The notes beneath the pieces were generated by a model, which saw nothing but the letters and a program-made list of their open reading frames with translations, ran no database searches and was not told where the DNA came from. The position numbers and the translations under genes were made by a program. A stretch of DNA of 64,000 bases, from assembly GCF_008806955.1 (NCBI RefSeq), contig NZ_CP031727.1, positions 2,742,001 through 2,806,000 of the forward strand, in the 5' to 3' direction. Positions 1 through 10,600 of this stretch are shown in pieces. Origin of the DNA: Cellvibrio sp. KY-YJ-3 (GTDB lineage Bacteria > Pseudomonadota > Gammaproteobacteria > Pseudomonadales > Cellvibrionaceae). The first letter of the stretch is position 1. Each line of letters begins with the position of its first letter.

Positions 1-731
1 CCGGAATCATTGCCATTAATATTTTTGCAGCGAGGAATAGCGGCAATTTCTTCGTGGCTATAAGCAAAGTCAGGTTTGGTGAATACCACTGGACGGTCTA
101 ATTTTTTACTGTAAAAAAATAACGAATGACCGAGTAAGTCGGTACTTTCATTTTTAGGCGCCATGAGTTCGCCAAACTCATCGCAAGACTCTGCACCCAT
201 ACGAAAACTTGCACCAGCATTAAAAGCCAGTATGCCATCACCACTTGCGTCACAAAATAACGGGGCATTAATATGGTATTGAGTAGAGTTTTGGCTACAA
301 AAGGCTAAAACGCTGTCTATGTGTGTAGCTAAGGTTTTATTTACTTGAAATACTGCAGTGTTTAACAGCAGAGTGATATTAGCTTCAGCGGCAACTTTAT
401 TTAACAAAATACTATCAAAAATTAGCGCATTACCCAGTTGATTTTGTTTTAAGTTGTCAAGCATGATCTCATCAATCACGCCTCCCTCACGCGACCAGCG
501 ATTATTATTGCCCATGTGAGAGGTGGCACCGAGGGCCCAGAGTCTAACTTCGGAAGAGGCATTGCCACCGAGCACAGGACGATCTTGTACTAATACTACA
601 CGGCTGCCTGCGCGCGCTGTAGTTATAGCTGCACAAACTCCCGCTAAACCACCACCTGCAATCACTAAGTCGGTATTAATAACTATTTCTTTGTTTAAAC
701 GTGATGTTGAACTAAAGGGTGTAGTAATCAT
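1..731 (-). CDS. FAD-dependent oxidoreductase, N-terminal part (runs off left edge)
   Basis: The minus-strand frame is open from the ATG at 731 to the window edge, giving about 243 N-terminal residues. After a short polar leader the protein has a dinucleotide-binding motif (VIAGGGLAGVCAA) and then a GGNASSEVRLWALGATSHMG stretch. Both are typical of the FAD_oxidored family (flavoproteins with succinate-dehydrogenase-like FAD domains). No signal peptide is visible, so it is probably cytoplasmic. It is the last visible gene of a minus-strand run: GH16, symporter, GH117, then this gene 37 bp downstream. Members of this family occur in polysaccharide-utilisation loci, but the substrate is not known and is not assigned here. 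Confidence 0.75.
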   Translation of the reverse strand, partial: MITTPFSSTSRLNKEIVINTDLVIAGGGLAGVCAAITTARAGSRVVLVQDRPVLGGNASSEVRLWALGATSHMGNNNRWSREGGVIDEIMLDNLKQNQLGNALIFDSILLNKVAAEANITLLLNTAVFQVNKTLATHIDSVLAFCSQNSTQYHINAPLFCDASGDGILAFNAGASFRMGAESCDEFGELMAPKNESTDLLGHSLFFYSKKLDRPVVFTKPDFAYSHEEIAAIPRCKNINGNDS

Positions 732-768
732 GAAGGGACTCTGAAAATTCTATGTTTTAAAATTTAGA

Positions 769-1947
769 TTATGGATTGGATTTTCTAGCTTTTATTTGAT
801 CGGGGCTTAGACTCTGATAGAAATATACCTCAGGTTTATGCACCAGATCTGTTTCTTTCATGTCAGTGTTATTGCTGTCGGGGATTAAATTACAATCAAA
901 TCTGCCGAGAAAGCTGAATTTTTTATCAGATTTTTCTTTGTCGCAAAAATGTGCTAGCCCCCAGCGGATTCCTTGCCCATTACCGGAGTCATCAAACGCA
1001 TCTGGCACATAGGGGCCTGCTGCAATCGGCATTAAAGAGCTGACAGCCGCTAAGCTAAAGTTCACGCCATCTTCTGCATATTGAATCGTATTGTTTTCAT
1101 TGCCATTGCGTGTAGCTAAGGCAGCAATACCTTTTTTAAAGGGGAAAAAACATGTTTCATGCCCTGAATTTAATACGGGGTTTAAGGCGTGTTTTTTAAA
1201 GGGTCCCAATGGTGATTCTGCGATAGCCAAACCATTAGCCACTAAATATTCAGGCCTATCACCAAAGGCGGCTTTGTAATAAAGATGAATTTTATTGTTA
1301 TAGATAAGTAAATAAGGATCATGAATGGAGTATTGATCCCACTCACCGGGTGCACCATTAGGTACCACCACATTGCCGCAGGCTTGCCAGGGGCCATTGG
1401 GTGAATCAGACATCGACATGGTTACCGGGCAGTGATCACCCTTAAGTCCACTTGCTTCCATGAACGCCTGATAATAAAGATAGAATCTACCCTTCCAAAT
1501 TAGAATGTCAGGAGTGCTCACGGAGCGCCAGCCAAGCTCAGGTTTTTGTGGGCGTTTGATTGCCACTCCTTGTTCTTGCCAACTAAAGCCATCTTTGCTT
1601 GTCGCGTACCATATTTCTGCTAAATCCCAATCTGTTGATGGAATTTCATCGCTACATTTAAGCGGCCCTTGGGGTGCTGCGATGGTGTGACGTTTGGTAT
1701 ACCAAACATAAAAAATTTCATTGTGTTTAATGATTTTAGAGGGGTCTCGACGAGAAACTCTCCCTGTATCACCTTGGTAATCAAAACCTTCTATTCGCGT
1801 ATATTTAAAACTGCTGAATAGATCATTGTCCTCTGGGCGAGGGCTTTGGTAATTATCATAGAGTCTACTCATTGCGGCACTTAACTCACGCTTAGGGCGC
1901 TGTTGAGGAATGTCCCATGGAAATCCGCCAGAATCTTGGTCGCTCAT
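769..1947 (-). CDS. GH117 alpha-neoagarooligosaccharide hydrolase (3,6-anhydro-alpha-L-galactosidase)
   Basis: Predicted to remove the non-reducing-end 3,6-anhydro-L-galactose from neoagarobiose, giving AHG and D-galactose. The 392-residue length fits GH117. Seen in the sequence are five-bladed-propeller strands with family motifs: RRDPSKIIKHNEIFYVWYTK, TPDILIWKGRFYLYYQ, HDPYLLIYNNKIHLYYK, and NSGHE, which holds the histidine acting as general acid in characterised members. No signal peptide is present, so the enzyme is cytoplasmic and acts after sugar uptake. It overlaps the upstream symporter gene by one base (stop and start share position 1947), which indicates translational coupling in one operon. 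Family assignment is secure; exact substrate preference is inferred. Confidence 0.9.
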   Translation of the reverse strand: MSDQDSGGFPWDIPQQRPKRELSAAMSRLYDNYQSPRPEDNDLFSSFKYTRIEGFDYQGDTGRVSRRDPSKIIKHNEIFYVWYTKRHTIAAPQGPLKCSDEIPSTDWDLAEIWYATSKDGFSWQEQGVAIKRPQKPELGWRSVSTPDILIWKGRFYLYYQAFMEASGLKGDHCPVTMSMSDSPNGPWQACGNVVVPNGAPGEWDQYSIHDPYLLIYNNKIHLYYKAAFGDRPEYLVANGLAIAESPLGPFKKHALNPVLNSGHETCFFPFKKGIAALATRNGNENNTIQYAEDGVNFSLAAVSSLMPIAAGPYVPDAFDDSGNGQGIRWGLAHFCDKEKSDKKFSFLGRFDCNLIPDSNNTDMKETDLVHKPEVYFYQSLSPDQIKARKSNP

Positions 1948-3623
1948 TAATTGCTCCTTGAAAACAATTTATCTTTACCTAAAAGTATCAGAGCAATTGC
2001 AGTAATAGCTAAGCCCATGGTGGTAATAATAAGGGTGCCAGTTTCAGCTGTTACACCTAAAATAAACATCGTTAAACCCACGGCGGAAATTCCAATAGCA
2101 ATCACCCGAATACCGCGGTTATTTTCAGTTGTGTTTTTTGTTTCTAAGTTGGAGGAGTTTTTTTCATGAATTTTTTCAGCTGAAAATTCGCCTATCTTTT
2201 TATGACCAGGCGCTTCGTAGCCACGCACTCTAAGCCGCCATTCAAATATAGCTAGTAGGAGCGCAGGCAGGAGCACGCCTAATAACATTTCTTCTGTGCG
2301 ATTTAAGGTGATATTGAACAGAGTGGGGGATATAAATTTAAAAAAGATATTGACAGATAAGCTTATGAATGTGGTTGCCAAAATGCTCGCGCCAGTTTGA
2401 AAACGAGAAAATAACAACCATACCGGAGGCAAAAATAATGCGCCTCCCGTTAGTGCTGCCATGGTCATAACTACATTTACCACACCGCCTAAAAAGGGCA
2501 CCAGTAGTGCAACTGTAATAGTGCCAAACCCTAATAAAACAGTGGCTAGTCGGCCCACAAATACTAAATGACTTTCTGATGATTTGGGTCTAAGAATACG
2601 GTACACATCATTGGTGATTACGCCTGCAGTAATATTTAGTGCAGTATTGATTGAACTTGAGGTTGCGAAAACCATACCTGCAACAATTAACCCTAACATG
2701 CCTGCCGGTAAAACTTCTTGGCACATCAATAAGTAAGCTCCCTCGGCTTCACTGAGGGATAAATTAGGATTTATCAAACGATAAGCCATAGGCGCGATCA
2801 TCCAAATTAAGGGGCTAACCAAGTAGAGTGCGGCAAATAACCATGCTACTTTTTTTGCGTCTTTAGGTGTGGATACACAGGTGAAACGTTGAATGTAGGC
2901 CCAGTTCCCAGCAATAAAAAATAAATTAAATAATCCAAATGCAAAGATGAATGACCAAGTAAATTCGCCCGCAACAGGTGCAAAAAAATCCTCTGGCGCC
3001 TGTTGAATAAATTCATTTAATCCGCCAATACGATCAAGCGCTAAGGGTACTACAATTAATACCGCCGCCGTCAGCACTACAAATTGTAAAATGTCGGTCA
3101 CAATGACGGCCCACAAACCACCCACTGCAGTATAAGCGAGAATAATTAGCCCTAAAATAATAATGGTTTCAGTGATCGGAATGCCTGTAGATACTTGTAC
3201 AATTTTAGCGACAGGGTATAAAAATGTTCCGGTAGAGAATGTGCTAATAATTAAAAATGTTACCGTATATACTTTTTGCACTCTTAAACCAAGCCGAATT
3301 TTAATAAATTCGGCTGCTGTTAAGACCTGAGTCGCCTGCCATTTTCCCGCGATAAAAAATCCAATTAAAAGTCCAGCTATACACATAGTCCATTGAATGG
3401 TGATAGCTACCCATCCGTAGCTATAAGCGATAGAACCCCAAACAACAAAGGTACCGGCGGAAAAAAAACTCATGAATAGCGATAAGCCACTCATCCACCA
3501 GGGCAGCGCGCCACCGGCGGAGAAAAAACCACTGAGGCTTTTCCCTGCACCGGAAAAACTAAGGCCACAAGACACTACAATAAACGTAAATATGGCAATG
3601 ACACTTAAATCAATTACACCCAT
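1947..3623 (-). CDS. Sodium:solute symporter (SSS family)
   Basis: This 558-residue inner-membrane protein has about 13-14 hydrophobic segments and belongs to the SSS family, like sodium/glucose and sodium/galactose symporters. Visible landmarks are the long helices from residue 5 on, a helix with GGLWAVIVTDILQF (typical of SSS TM6), and a charged loop near residues 465-500 before the last helices. It starts at an ATG and lies 64 bp after a GH16 agarase gene, and it is coupled to the GH117 gene. From this context the likely cargo is neoagarobiose or another small agar oligosaccharide, or AHG/galactose. That substrate assignment is inference only. Confidence 0.88.
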   Translation of the reverse strand: MGVIDLSVIAIFTFIVVSCGLSFSGAGKSLSGFFSAGGALPWWMSGLSLFMSFFSAGTFVVWGSIAYSYGWVAITIQWTMCIAGLLIGFFIAGKWQATQVLTAAEFIKIRLGLRVQKVYTVTFLIISTFSTGTFLYPVAKIVQVSTGIPITETIIILGLIILAYTAVGGLWAVIVTDILQFVVLTAAVLIVVPLALDRIGGLNEFIQQAPEDFFAPVAGEFTWSFIFAFGLFNLFFIAGNWAYIQRFTCVSTPKDAKKVAWLFAALYLVSPLIWMIAPMAYRLINPNLSLSEAEGAYLLMCQEVLPAGMLGLIVAGMVFATSSSINTALNITAGVITNDVYRILRPKSSESHLVFVGRLATVLLGFGTITVALLVPFLGGVVNVVMTMAALTGGALFLPPVWLLFSRFQTGASILATTFISLSVNIFFKFISPTLFNITLNRTEEMLLGVLLPALLLAIFEWRLRVRGYEAPGHKKIGEFSAEKIHEKNSSNLETKNTTENNRGIRVIAIGISAVGLTMFILGVTAETGTLIITTMGLAITAIALILLGKDKLFSRSN

Positions 3624-3687
3624 TTTATTATTCTCACTGATTCATCCCCACTAGGATCTCCCTCGGCAGAGAGATCGCATAAGTACA

Positions 3688-4953
3688 TTATTTTTTACGT
3701 GTGTAATAGCGCACATAATCAATTTTCATACTGGTACCATTGATGGCGTCGGTAACGGGCCCGGCTATTTCAGCTTTTAAAATAGCCAAGCTAAATAATA
3801 TTGTCTGCTCACTGAAGCAAACATCATTGCGCATGCTGTAATACAATTTTCCATCCATATAAAAATGGAAATAATCTTGGTCCCACGCCATGCCGTAGGT
3901 GTGCCAATCACTAGAGTAGTCAGCAACATCGGCGGCATCATACTGGCTGATAAGCTTCCATTTTTTTCCGTCAAAATATTCAAGCGTATAGTCGGTAATT
4001 AAATTGCGATATTTTCCTAGTGACGGACCGCTTTCTTGCAGCCAACCATTGGTGAATTGGATCGCTCCAATTTCCTTAGGGGTGTCCCAACTCAGCTCCA
4101 ACCATTTGAGACCATGCTTGCCAGACACCCAACGTGTATCTAGACGATTATCAATTGCAAAGCTTTCTTTTGAGGGGAGCTTATCGAATACACCACTGGT
4201 TTTGAGATTGGTATCTTTGGCAAGCGCATAATTTGTAACACTTGTTGAGTCCAATGGGCTCATTACATTGGGATATTTGGTCGCAGGGGGGAATACTTGA
4301 AATTCATGAATGTGTATTGATTCTGGGCTAGTGCTACGCAGACGAATTTTGGTTGTTTTGATCGGGGCCTTTAGCACAATGTTGTGTCCCGGCTCGCCAT
4401 CTAAGGTGTGGTGCAATTGATTGTCATCATGGCTTACCTGACCATTGGGCAGAGTATAAGTATCGGTCCAATTGTGCACATTGGTATTAATGATATTGGG
4501 ATAATGGCCTTCATTAATGTCGATTTCACAAGCCTTTTGTCCTGCCGCAACCCCTTGTTTCGGCCATAACCAAAATGAATTATTCGTACCGTAGGCACCG
4601 GCATATTTATAACGCGCCTCAAAATACCCATAATGGAAAGTTCGTTTGCTCCAAATGTTTCCCGTGGTCCAGGGCTGCGATTCTGCACGAGTCTCTTTTT
4701 TACTCAGTAATTCAAGTACGCCATTTTTCACCACTGCGTTTTCACGCCAGCGGCTACTCAACACCCACTCATTTTCAGTTGCACCATTCTGACTGATCCA
4801 ATTATTCTCCAAATCCGAGTTTTTATAATTAAATTCGTCGCTCCATTCAAGCTTCCACTTTTTAAGGTCTAACTGACTTTCTTGGGCGAGTACTGTTGAT
4901 GATGCCAATACAACTACCAGCATATTTATAGTAAAAAAACTTTTTTTAACCAC
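3688..4953 (-). CDS. GH16 agarase-type enzyme with an F5/8 type C-like domain inserted inside the catalytic domain
   Basis: This secreted beta-glycanase is probably a beta-agarase or relative. It starts at a GTG with a GAGG ribosome-binding site 7 bases upstream, followed by a Sec signal peptide of about 23 residues. The GH16 N-half (residues ~33-160) carries the catalytic motif E-I-D-I-N-E, with acids at residues 143, 145 and 148. The jelly roll is then interrupted at about residues 162-346 by a discoidin (CBM32/F5-8C)-like module (KTTKIRLRSTSPESIHIHEF, FAIDNRLDTRWVSG, WLELSWDTPKEIGAIQF). GH16 resumes with SDWHTYGMAWDQDYFHFYMD from about residue 348 and ends with the usual KIDYVRYY strand. 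It leads the symporter-GH117 run. GH16 membership is clear; the precise polysaccharide is not. Confidence 0.85.
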   Translation of the reverse strand: MVKKSFFTINMLVVVLASSTVLAQESQLDLKKWKLEWSDEFNYKNSDLENNWISQNGATENEWVLSSRWRENAVVKNGVLELLSKKETRAESQPWTTGNIWSKRTFHYGYFEARYKYAGAYGTNNSFWLWPKQGVAAGQKACEIDINEGHYPNIINTNVHNWTDTYTLPNGQVSHDDNQLHHTLDGEPGHNIVLKAPIKTTKIRLRSTSPESIHIHEFQVFPPATKYPNVMSPLDSTSVTNYALAKDTNLKTSGVFDKLPSKESFAIDNRLDTRWVSGKHGLKWLELSWDTPKEIGAIQFTNGWLQESGPSLGKYRNLITDYTLEYFDGKKWKLISQYDAADVADYSSDWHTYGMAWDQDYFHFYMDGKLYYSMRNDVCFSEQTILFSLAILKAEIAGPVTDAINGTSMKIDYVRYYTRKK

Positions 4954-5362
4954 CGGTTAACCTCGCATTAATATAAAAATATAGTAACTGAATTAATTGA
5001 GCTGAAACCCTATTGTTAGACTTATCATGGCGGCGCTGAACGCAGGTTCATGGCATAAATCTTCACAAATGCACTATTTCGAATAGCGAATACTTACCTT
5101 AGTGTGTTGGCTCTGCTCAGTTGACACATAATTTTATGAAAAATTTATATTTTATGCGGGAGCTCCCCTGATCCTGTATGGAGTAGACTTAGATAAGAGG
5201 TAAGGTTTAGCTAGAGAGTAAGATATTTATGCATATATCCATATGTATTTTATTGTTGGGTAAGTCTCATTGCGCCGCAGGGTTCAAAAGGTCACGTTAA
5301 TATCTTGGCCTGTGTAGATGCTCTACCATGCGTTTCTTATTTTTACGAAAGTTGTAGCACTT

Positions 5363-5482
5363 ATGATTGATATTCCCATAGATACCATTCTTTTTGTTTT
5401 GTTATCGATATTGTCGGTACAGTTGATCTTGGTGGTGCTAATTTATTTTTCATTGGTGAGTCTTCATCAGCATGTTTTCTGA
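5363..5482 (+). CDS. Possible small single-pass membrane peptide (39 aa)
   Basis: This short open frame lies within the otherwise empty 806-bp gap 4954-5759. It encodes an acidic N-terminus (MIDIPIDTI) followed by about 25 almost uninterrupted hydrophobic residues and a short histidine-containing tail, so it would be a single membrane helix. No convincing ribosome-binding site precedes the ATG. I do not recognise a family. It may be chance in AT-rich DNA. The rest of the gap holds no other gene that I can support, apart from a terminator at its right end. Confidence 0.2.
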   Translation: MIDIPIDTILFVLLSILSVQLILVVLIYFSLVSLHQHVF

Positions 5483-5659
5483 GGCAGGCGATAAACTTAG
5501 CCGTTTGCAGATAAGGGAATAAACATTGGATATGGAGAGTTCTGGTTTTTATGGAGACATAAAAATTTTAATGACTTAAAAATAACACACAGAGATAAAT
5601 AAGGGTTCATCGTTGATGAAGCACTTAGGTGGTAGGAGTTGAAGCGTTTAAAGAAACTC

Positions 5660-5710
5660 TAAAAAAAGCCCGCGCCTACAAAATAAATCTCTATCCTGTT
5701 GGAGCGGGTC
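5660..5710 (-). terminator. Rho-independent terminator downstream of the GH16-CBM6 gene
   Basis: Read on the minus strand, an imperfect GC-rich stem (arms at 5697-5710 and 5668-5680) is followed by a run of seven T. It lies 50 bp after the stop at 5760 and should end that transcript. Confidence 0.65.
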
Positions 5711-5759
5711 AGTTATTTTCCAATAAAATAATGGGTAATTTCTACGTGTGTGAAATTTA

Positions 5760-7496
5760 CTAGGGTACTAATTCAAATTTATCCGCGTTCCATTCCCATG
5801 TAGATGCGGTAGTACCCGCACTGGCCACACGAATGGTATGCGTGCCTTTGGTGAGTGCGATTTTGTTACTTGAACTTATTTTTTGAAAGTTATCCCAACT
5901 GCCGTTATTCGGCACAGCTTGGGTTAATACTTTTACGCCATCTACGGTCACTTCCAGTGCGGCGCCAGTCATAGGTGAACTTACGTAAGCATTAAAACTG
6001 TAGTTACCATCGGCAGCTACATTCACGGTGTAATTCGCCCAATCGCCACGTTGATTGTAATTAACCGCGCTCACGCCATTAACCGTGTAGATTTTAAAAC
6101 CATCGTATACACCGCCTGTTGCGGCAAAATTTTCGGCTTGTAAGGTCATGCTTACGGGTGTGGGAGTAACCGGTGAACCTATAGGATCACTGCCTACTTT
6201 GGTCACTCGAATTACATCACCATTCCATTGCCATGCGCTGGTGCCTGTGCTTTCAATACGCAGAGTATGGGTGCCTGCGCCAATAGACAGATTATTGACA
6301 AGTGTGGTTGTAGTGTATGTTTCCCAGTCGCCGGTTGTGCCCAGGGTAATTGTACCCACCGCAATACCATCAATGCTCAGTTTTGCACCAATGCCGCTGG
6401 TCATAGGTGATGCGGTAACAATTTCAATTTTATATTGGCCGTCTGTTGGCAGTGTGACTAAATAATCGCCCCAATCACCAACAGAATTGTAATTAATATT
6501 GCCGCCGCCGGATTTATTGAAACCGATAATGGTATCGCCCGCTACCGCACTGGTTGCTTTACCGGTATCAAAATAATTCGCGAAATCGATGGTTTGTGTA
6601 GCGCCACTGGCAACACTGCTGTTGGCACTAGAGCTTGATTGTGCACTAGAGCTGGATGAACTACTTGCAACACCATCGACCAACTTGTAAGTATTAATCC
6701 AATCAACGTACATGGTATTCATTGAATCATCGTTGAGTTGGCTTTGAACAGCAAGGCCACCCAGCCAAGAAAAATCGGCAGTCCATAAATCCCAAATAAT
6801 ATTCATATCTCTGGTGAAATCCCGTGCAGAAACAACGCTACCTGCAGGATAACCATTTAAATAAAATTGAATATTTCGGGCATCTTTTTGCCATACACCG
6901 AACGTAAAATAAGCCTCGTTCCATCTAACCCCTTTTCCTGGCGCGCCATCCGGCAGGTTTCGGTTATCAAAGTTGCCATGGGCTCTTTGGGTATCGCCAT
7001 TTACAACATGAAAATACTGAGAGTTCATTTGCCATGGAAAATTAGGCTGACAGTTACACGAAGGGTTAGGATTGTTTTCGATGATGTCTATTTCATCGCG
7101 ATTGTTAATGTCCCCGTTATTCAACCAAAAGGTGCTGTACGCAGAAATGTTCGCGCTTTTAATTCTAGCCTCTGTGTAGTAAGGATATTTAATTTGTGCA
7201 TTAGACATTACCCGAGAACCATTAAACCACCTTGCACCAGTGCCAAGCGTTCCCTTGATCCATAAGTTTCCGTTTGAAACACCAGAGTTTTCAGCCACCA
7301 TATTAACGGGTTCGCCATAATTCCATAAAGGCTTCTGCCATTTGCTCGTGTCAAAGCCACTATTAAAATCATCCGAAAGATTACTTTGTTTCTGCCACAT
7401 TTTTCCCGCAGGAGGCGTTGGTTGAGCAAAAATGCTGGTACTGAACAATGTTAGTGTCAGTATATAAAACAACTTTCTTTGTGTTAATTTTTTCAT
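5760..7496 (-). CDS. GH16 beta-agarase with two CBM6 modules
   Basis: This is a secreted endo-beta-agarase candidate of 578 residues. The start chosen is the ATG at 7496, preceded by GAGGAAA and followed by a clear Sec signal peptide; a longer in-frame extension lacks both. Order: signal (1-25), GH16 (about 30-270) with the catalytic motif E-I-D-I-I-E at residues 135-140, a serine-rich linker near 278-300, a first CBM6 (about 305-435) and a second CBM6 (about 445-578) with the typical NYNQRGDWANY and WEWNADKFE ends. The architecture equals that of the Saccharophagus Aga16B type. CBM6 modules in such enzymes bind agarose chain ends. It stands alone between terminators. Confidence 0.9.
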   Translation of the reverse strand: MKKLTQRKLFYILTLTLFSTSIFAQPTPPAGKMWQKQSNLSDDFNSGFDTSKWQKPLWNYGEPVNMVAENSGVSNGNLWIKGTLGTGARWFNGSRVMSNAQIKYPYYTEARIKSANISAYSTFWLNNGDINNRDEIDIIENNPNPSCNCQPNFPWQMNSQYFHVVNGDTQRAHGNFDNRNLPDGAPGKGVRWNEAYFTFGVWQKDARNIQFYLNGYPAGSVVSARDFTRDMNIIWDLWTADFSWLGGLAVQSQLNDDSMNTMYVDWINTYKLVDGVASSSSSSSAQSSSSANSSVASGATQTIDFANYFDTGKATSAVAGDTIIGFNKSGGGNINYNSVGDWGDYLVTLPTDGQYKIEIVTASPMTSGIGAKLSIDGIAVGTITLGTTGDWETYTTTTLVNNLSIGAGTHTLRIESTGTSAWQWNGDVIRVTKVGSDPIGSPVTPTPVSMTLQAENFAATGGVYDGFKIYTVNGVSAVNYNQRGDWANYTVNVAADGNYSFNAYVSSPMTGAALEVTVDGVKVLTQAVPNNGSWDNFQKISSSNKIALTKGTHTIRVASAGTTASTWEWNADKFELVP

Positions 7497-7572
7497 TTTA
7501 ATGTTTTCCTCTTTATTATCTATTAACTGCATTTAAACATTGCGGGATATTATCCTGCTCTTTTAAAAGGTA

Positions 7573-7602
7573 TAAAAATTCCCGCTTCAATCAAGAGGCG
7601 GG
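7573..7602 (-). terminator. Rho-independent terminator after the large GH16 gene
   Basis: On the minus strand the hairpin CCCGC(C)TC...GA(A)GCGGG is followed by AATTTTTAT. It lies 31 bp past the stop codon at 7633, so the two neighbouring GH16 genes are probably separate transcripts. Confidence 0.75.
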
Positions 7603-7632
7603 AAAATACCTCAATTTAATTTTTATCTACAT

Positions 7633-10600
7633 TTAATTTACTGGCACAAACTCAATGCGGTCTGCATTCCATTCCCAAGTTGAAGCCGTGGCGCCTGCAG
7701 AAATAATACGCACGTTGTGCATACCCTGCGTGAGGCGAACACTGTTGCTGACTTCTAAGGCGGCAAACACATCCCAATTGTTATTATTCGGTACTGTCTT
7801 TTTCGCGACCGAAATGCCATCAACTAATATCTCTATCGCACCACCAACTTGAGTGGTACCCAAATAAGCATTGATACGATAGTTGCCGGTTGCGGTGACA
7901 TTGATGGTGTAGTCAGCCCAGTCACCGCGTTGGTTGTAGTTAACTGCAGCTACGCCCGTTGCGGTGGTGTACTTTTGTAGGCCTTGATAGGCGCCGCCGG
8001 TAGTGGTGTAAGACTCGGCTTGAACCACTATCGGAGTTGGAGTAGCAGATGAGCTAGACGCGGCTGATGAGCGTGATGAAGATGTTGCCGCTATTTGAGT
8101 AAATTCAATGCGATCTGCATTCCACTCCCACGTTGAGGCAGTAGTGCCTGCCGACACAACGCGCAGCGTATGAGTGCCTGCACTCAACTGCACACCGGTG
8201 TTTAGGGTTAATGGCACAAACGCATCCCAATTATTGTTATTGAGTACTGTCTTTTTACCGACCGAAACATTGTCGATGAAAAGCTCAATTGCACTATCCG
8301 CTAGTGTGGTACCTAAGAAAGCATTAATTGTGTAAGTGCCGGCACTGCCGATAGTGAAACTGTAATCAGCCCAATCACCACGTTGGTTATAATTGATTGC
8401 CCCAATACCATTTGCAGTGGTGTATTTTTGGAAGCCTTGATAAGTGCCGCCCGTTGCAATGAAGTTTTCTGCTTGCACAATCACTTTAGCGCCTATGCCA
8501 CCAATGCTTGATGCAACTGACGAATTAACGGCTGAGGATGGCGCAATGGATGACTTAGCTACTGAGGACGGAGCTGCCGATGACGTAGGTACTGACGATG
8601 CTGCAACGGAAGACTGTGCCACGGATGAGCGCGATGACATTGTTGATGCACTTGCCGCTGAACTGGAAGGAGAATTTGTGCCGTCCAATAATTGTAAAAA
8701 TTGCGCGCTGTGACCAAACCACTGCCATTCCGATGCGCCCGCACTCATAATTTTCACCCAATGTTTGCCTGGGCTTACTGTAAAGGTAGTTGGAAACCAA
8801 TTTTCAAAGTGTGCATCCCAATCGCCTGAAATATTATTTAAATTTTCAGACAGCACTTCTTCGTCATCAATAAATACTTTTACTCCGGTGCCAGTTTGAA
8901 TAGGCGTGCCAGCACTGAGCATAAAACTAAATTTACCGCCGCTACCAAAATCGATTTGATAACTACCAAACTCACCGCGAGTATTGTCGGTGATGGCTGA
9001 TGGAAAACCTTTTGTACCCCAACCCACAGCACTCGCTGCATAGCCTTCAGCAACGGTCGCATTGCGCCCGGTGGTGCTAAAGTTCGCAAGCGTGATGCTA
9101 TTTTCACTGCCCACTTCAACCAATTTAACGCGCAGCGTGAAAACGTTACCCGGTAAATCTGCATGAGTGCCGGTTAATGTAACTTCACCTGATGCGATAT
9201 GGGTAAGGCTACCGGTTTCAGCATCATAAGTTTGTGCAGGAACTATCACGCCGGAAGCAGTCACTGTTGCGATTGCGGGGTTGTCAGAAACCCATTTAAT
9301 ATTTTTGTTGGTGGCATTACTTGGCGTGATGATGGCATCAATCACGTGGCCGTAATGCGCGTAGTAGTAACGAATATTGTCAGCTGCTGCGCGATAAGGG
9401 CTAAGACGGCGCTCAGAAAGCACTAACAAATCCGTTGTTTTAAAATTCACTGCAGTGGCTTTTACCGGGTTTTGGGTACCAGATGTTGCGCTGCCAATAT
9501 AACTTTCGACCGTGCCAAAGGGTTTGCTATGTTGTTGTAAATATTCTAATGGTTGATTGGCACCTTTGCCGTTTTGATGACCATCTCCATCGCGAGCTGC
9601 AACGCGCATGCTGTAGCGTGCGTTACCGTCTGCTTGAATTGCACGCCAGCCTTTACCGTTGTGATTTTCGAGGGCGTCGGTTGTCCATACACGCACATAA
9701 TCAATTTCGTGGTCATGTTGTAGTTCAGCTGGAGTGGGCAAGCCAAACCAATCGGGCATGGTTTCGGTGTCGAGCAAAATATACAGCGGAGTATGGTGAT
9801 AACGGTTTTTCATCGAACGAATTAATTTACCATCTACATACCAGCGAAGTTCATCTGGACCCCAATAGAGTCCATATACGTGGAAGTCGGCAGCAAAATC
9901 TATGTCGGCTTTCCAGTGGCCGCCGTTTTGTAGCCCAGCTGCATGGGGCAGCAGATCATCGCCACCTTGCCAGCCTTCACGACCGCAACTTTGACCAGAA
10001 GCTTTTTTACTGAAAATACGGTGATCGTCACCTTGGTATTCAAATACCCAAGTATTCATATTGTAATAAGGGGCCCATTCAGGACGGCGCCCCGCTTGTT
10101 CGTATACATCGATTTCAAGATTATGGTCTACCAAGGCTTTGGTAAATACTCGCTCGCCTTTGATGTAGCGCACATCTTCCATTGATTTTGAATACAACCA
10201 AAAAGCACTAGAACCGACCCCTACTTTAGAGCGCACCTCAAAATAACCATAACGCACAGGTGTAGCGTTCATGGCGGTGGCTGCGCTCCAACCATTCATA
10301 AAGTTAGCGTTCAAAAAACCATAAATTTGCGACTCTACTTTTTGTTTAAGGCTGAGTTTTAGTAGGCCGCTTTCCTGGCGCACATTTTTTGGCAAAAAAG
10401 GCGCTGGCTCACGCCCGCCCCATGTGTGGTTATTAGTCACCCATTTACCGGTGCTGTCACTTGGGCTTTTAAGTACATCTAACGTGGCTTGATTAAATTC
10501 ATCACTTGCGGTTGGAACAAAACGCCAACCCGCTTTGTTGCTCAAATCAGACAGCGGGAAGCTTTGTGCGGCGGGAGTGTTATCGCGCACTATGGCTTCT

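Noticed and set aside
8444-8713. Acidic, repetitive plus-strand frame (TDELTAEDGA type)
   Set aside because: It is the antisense of the Ser/Ala linker of the GH16 gene; the repeat comes from linker codons.
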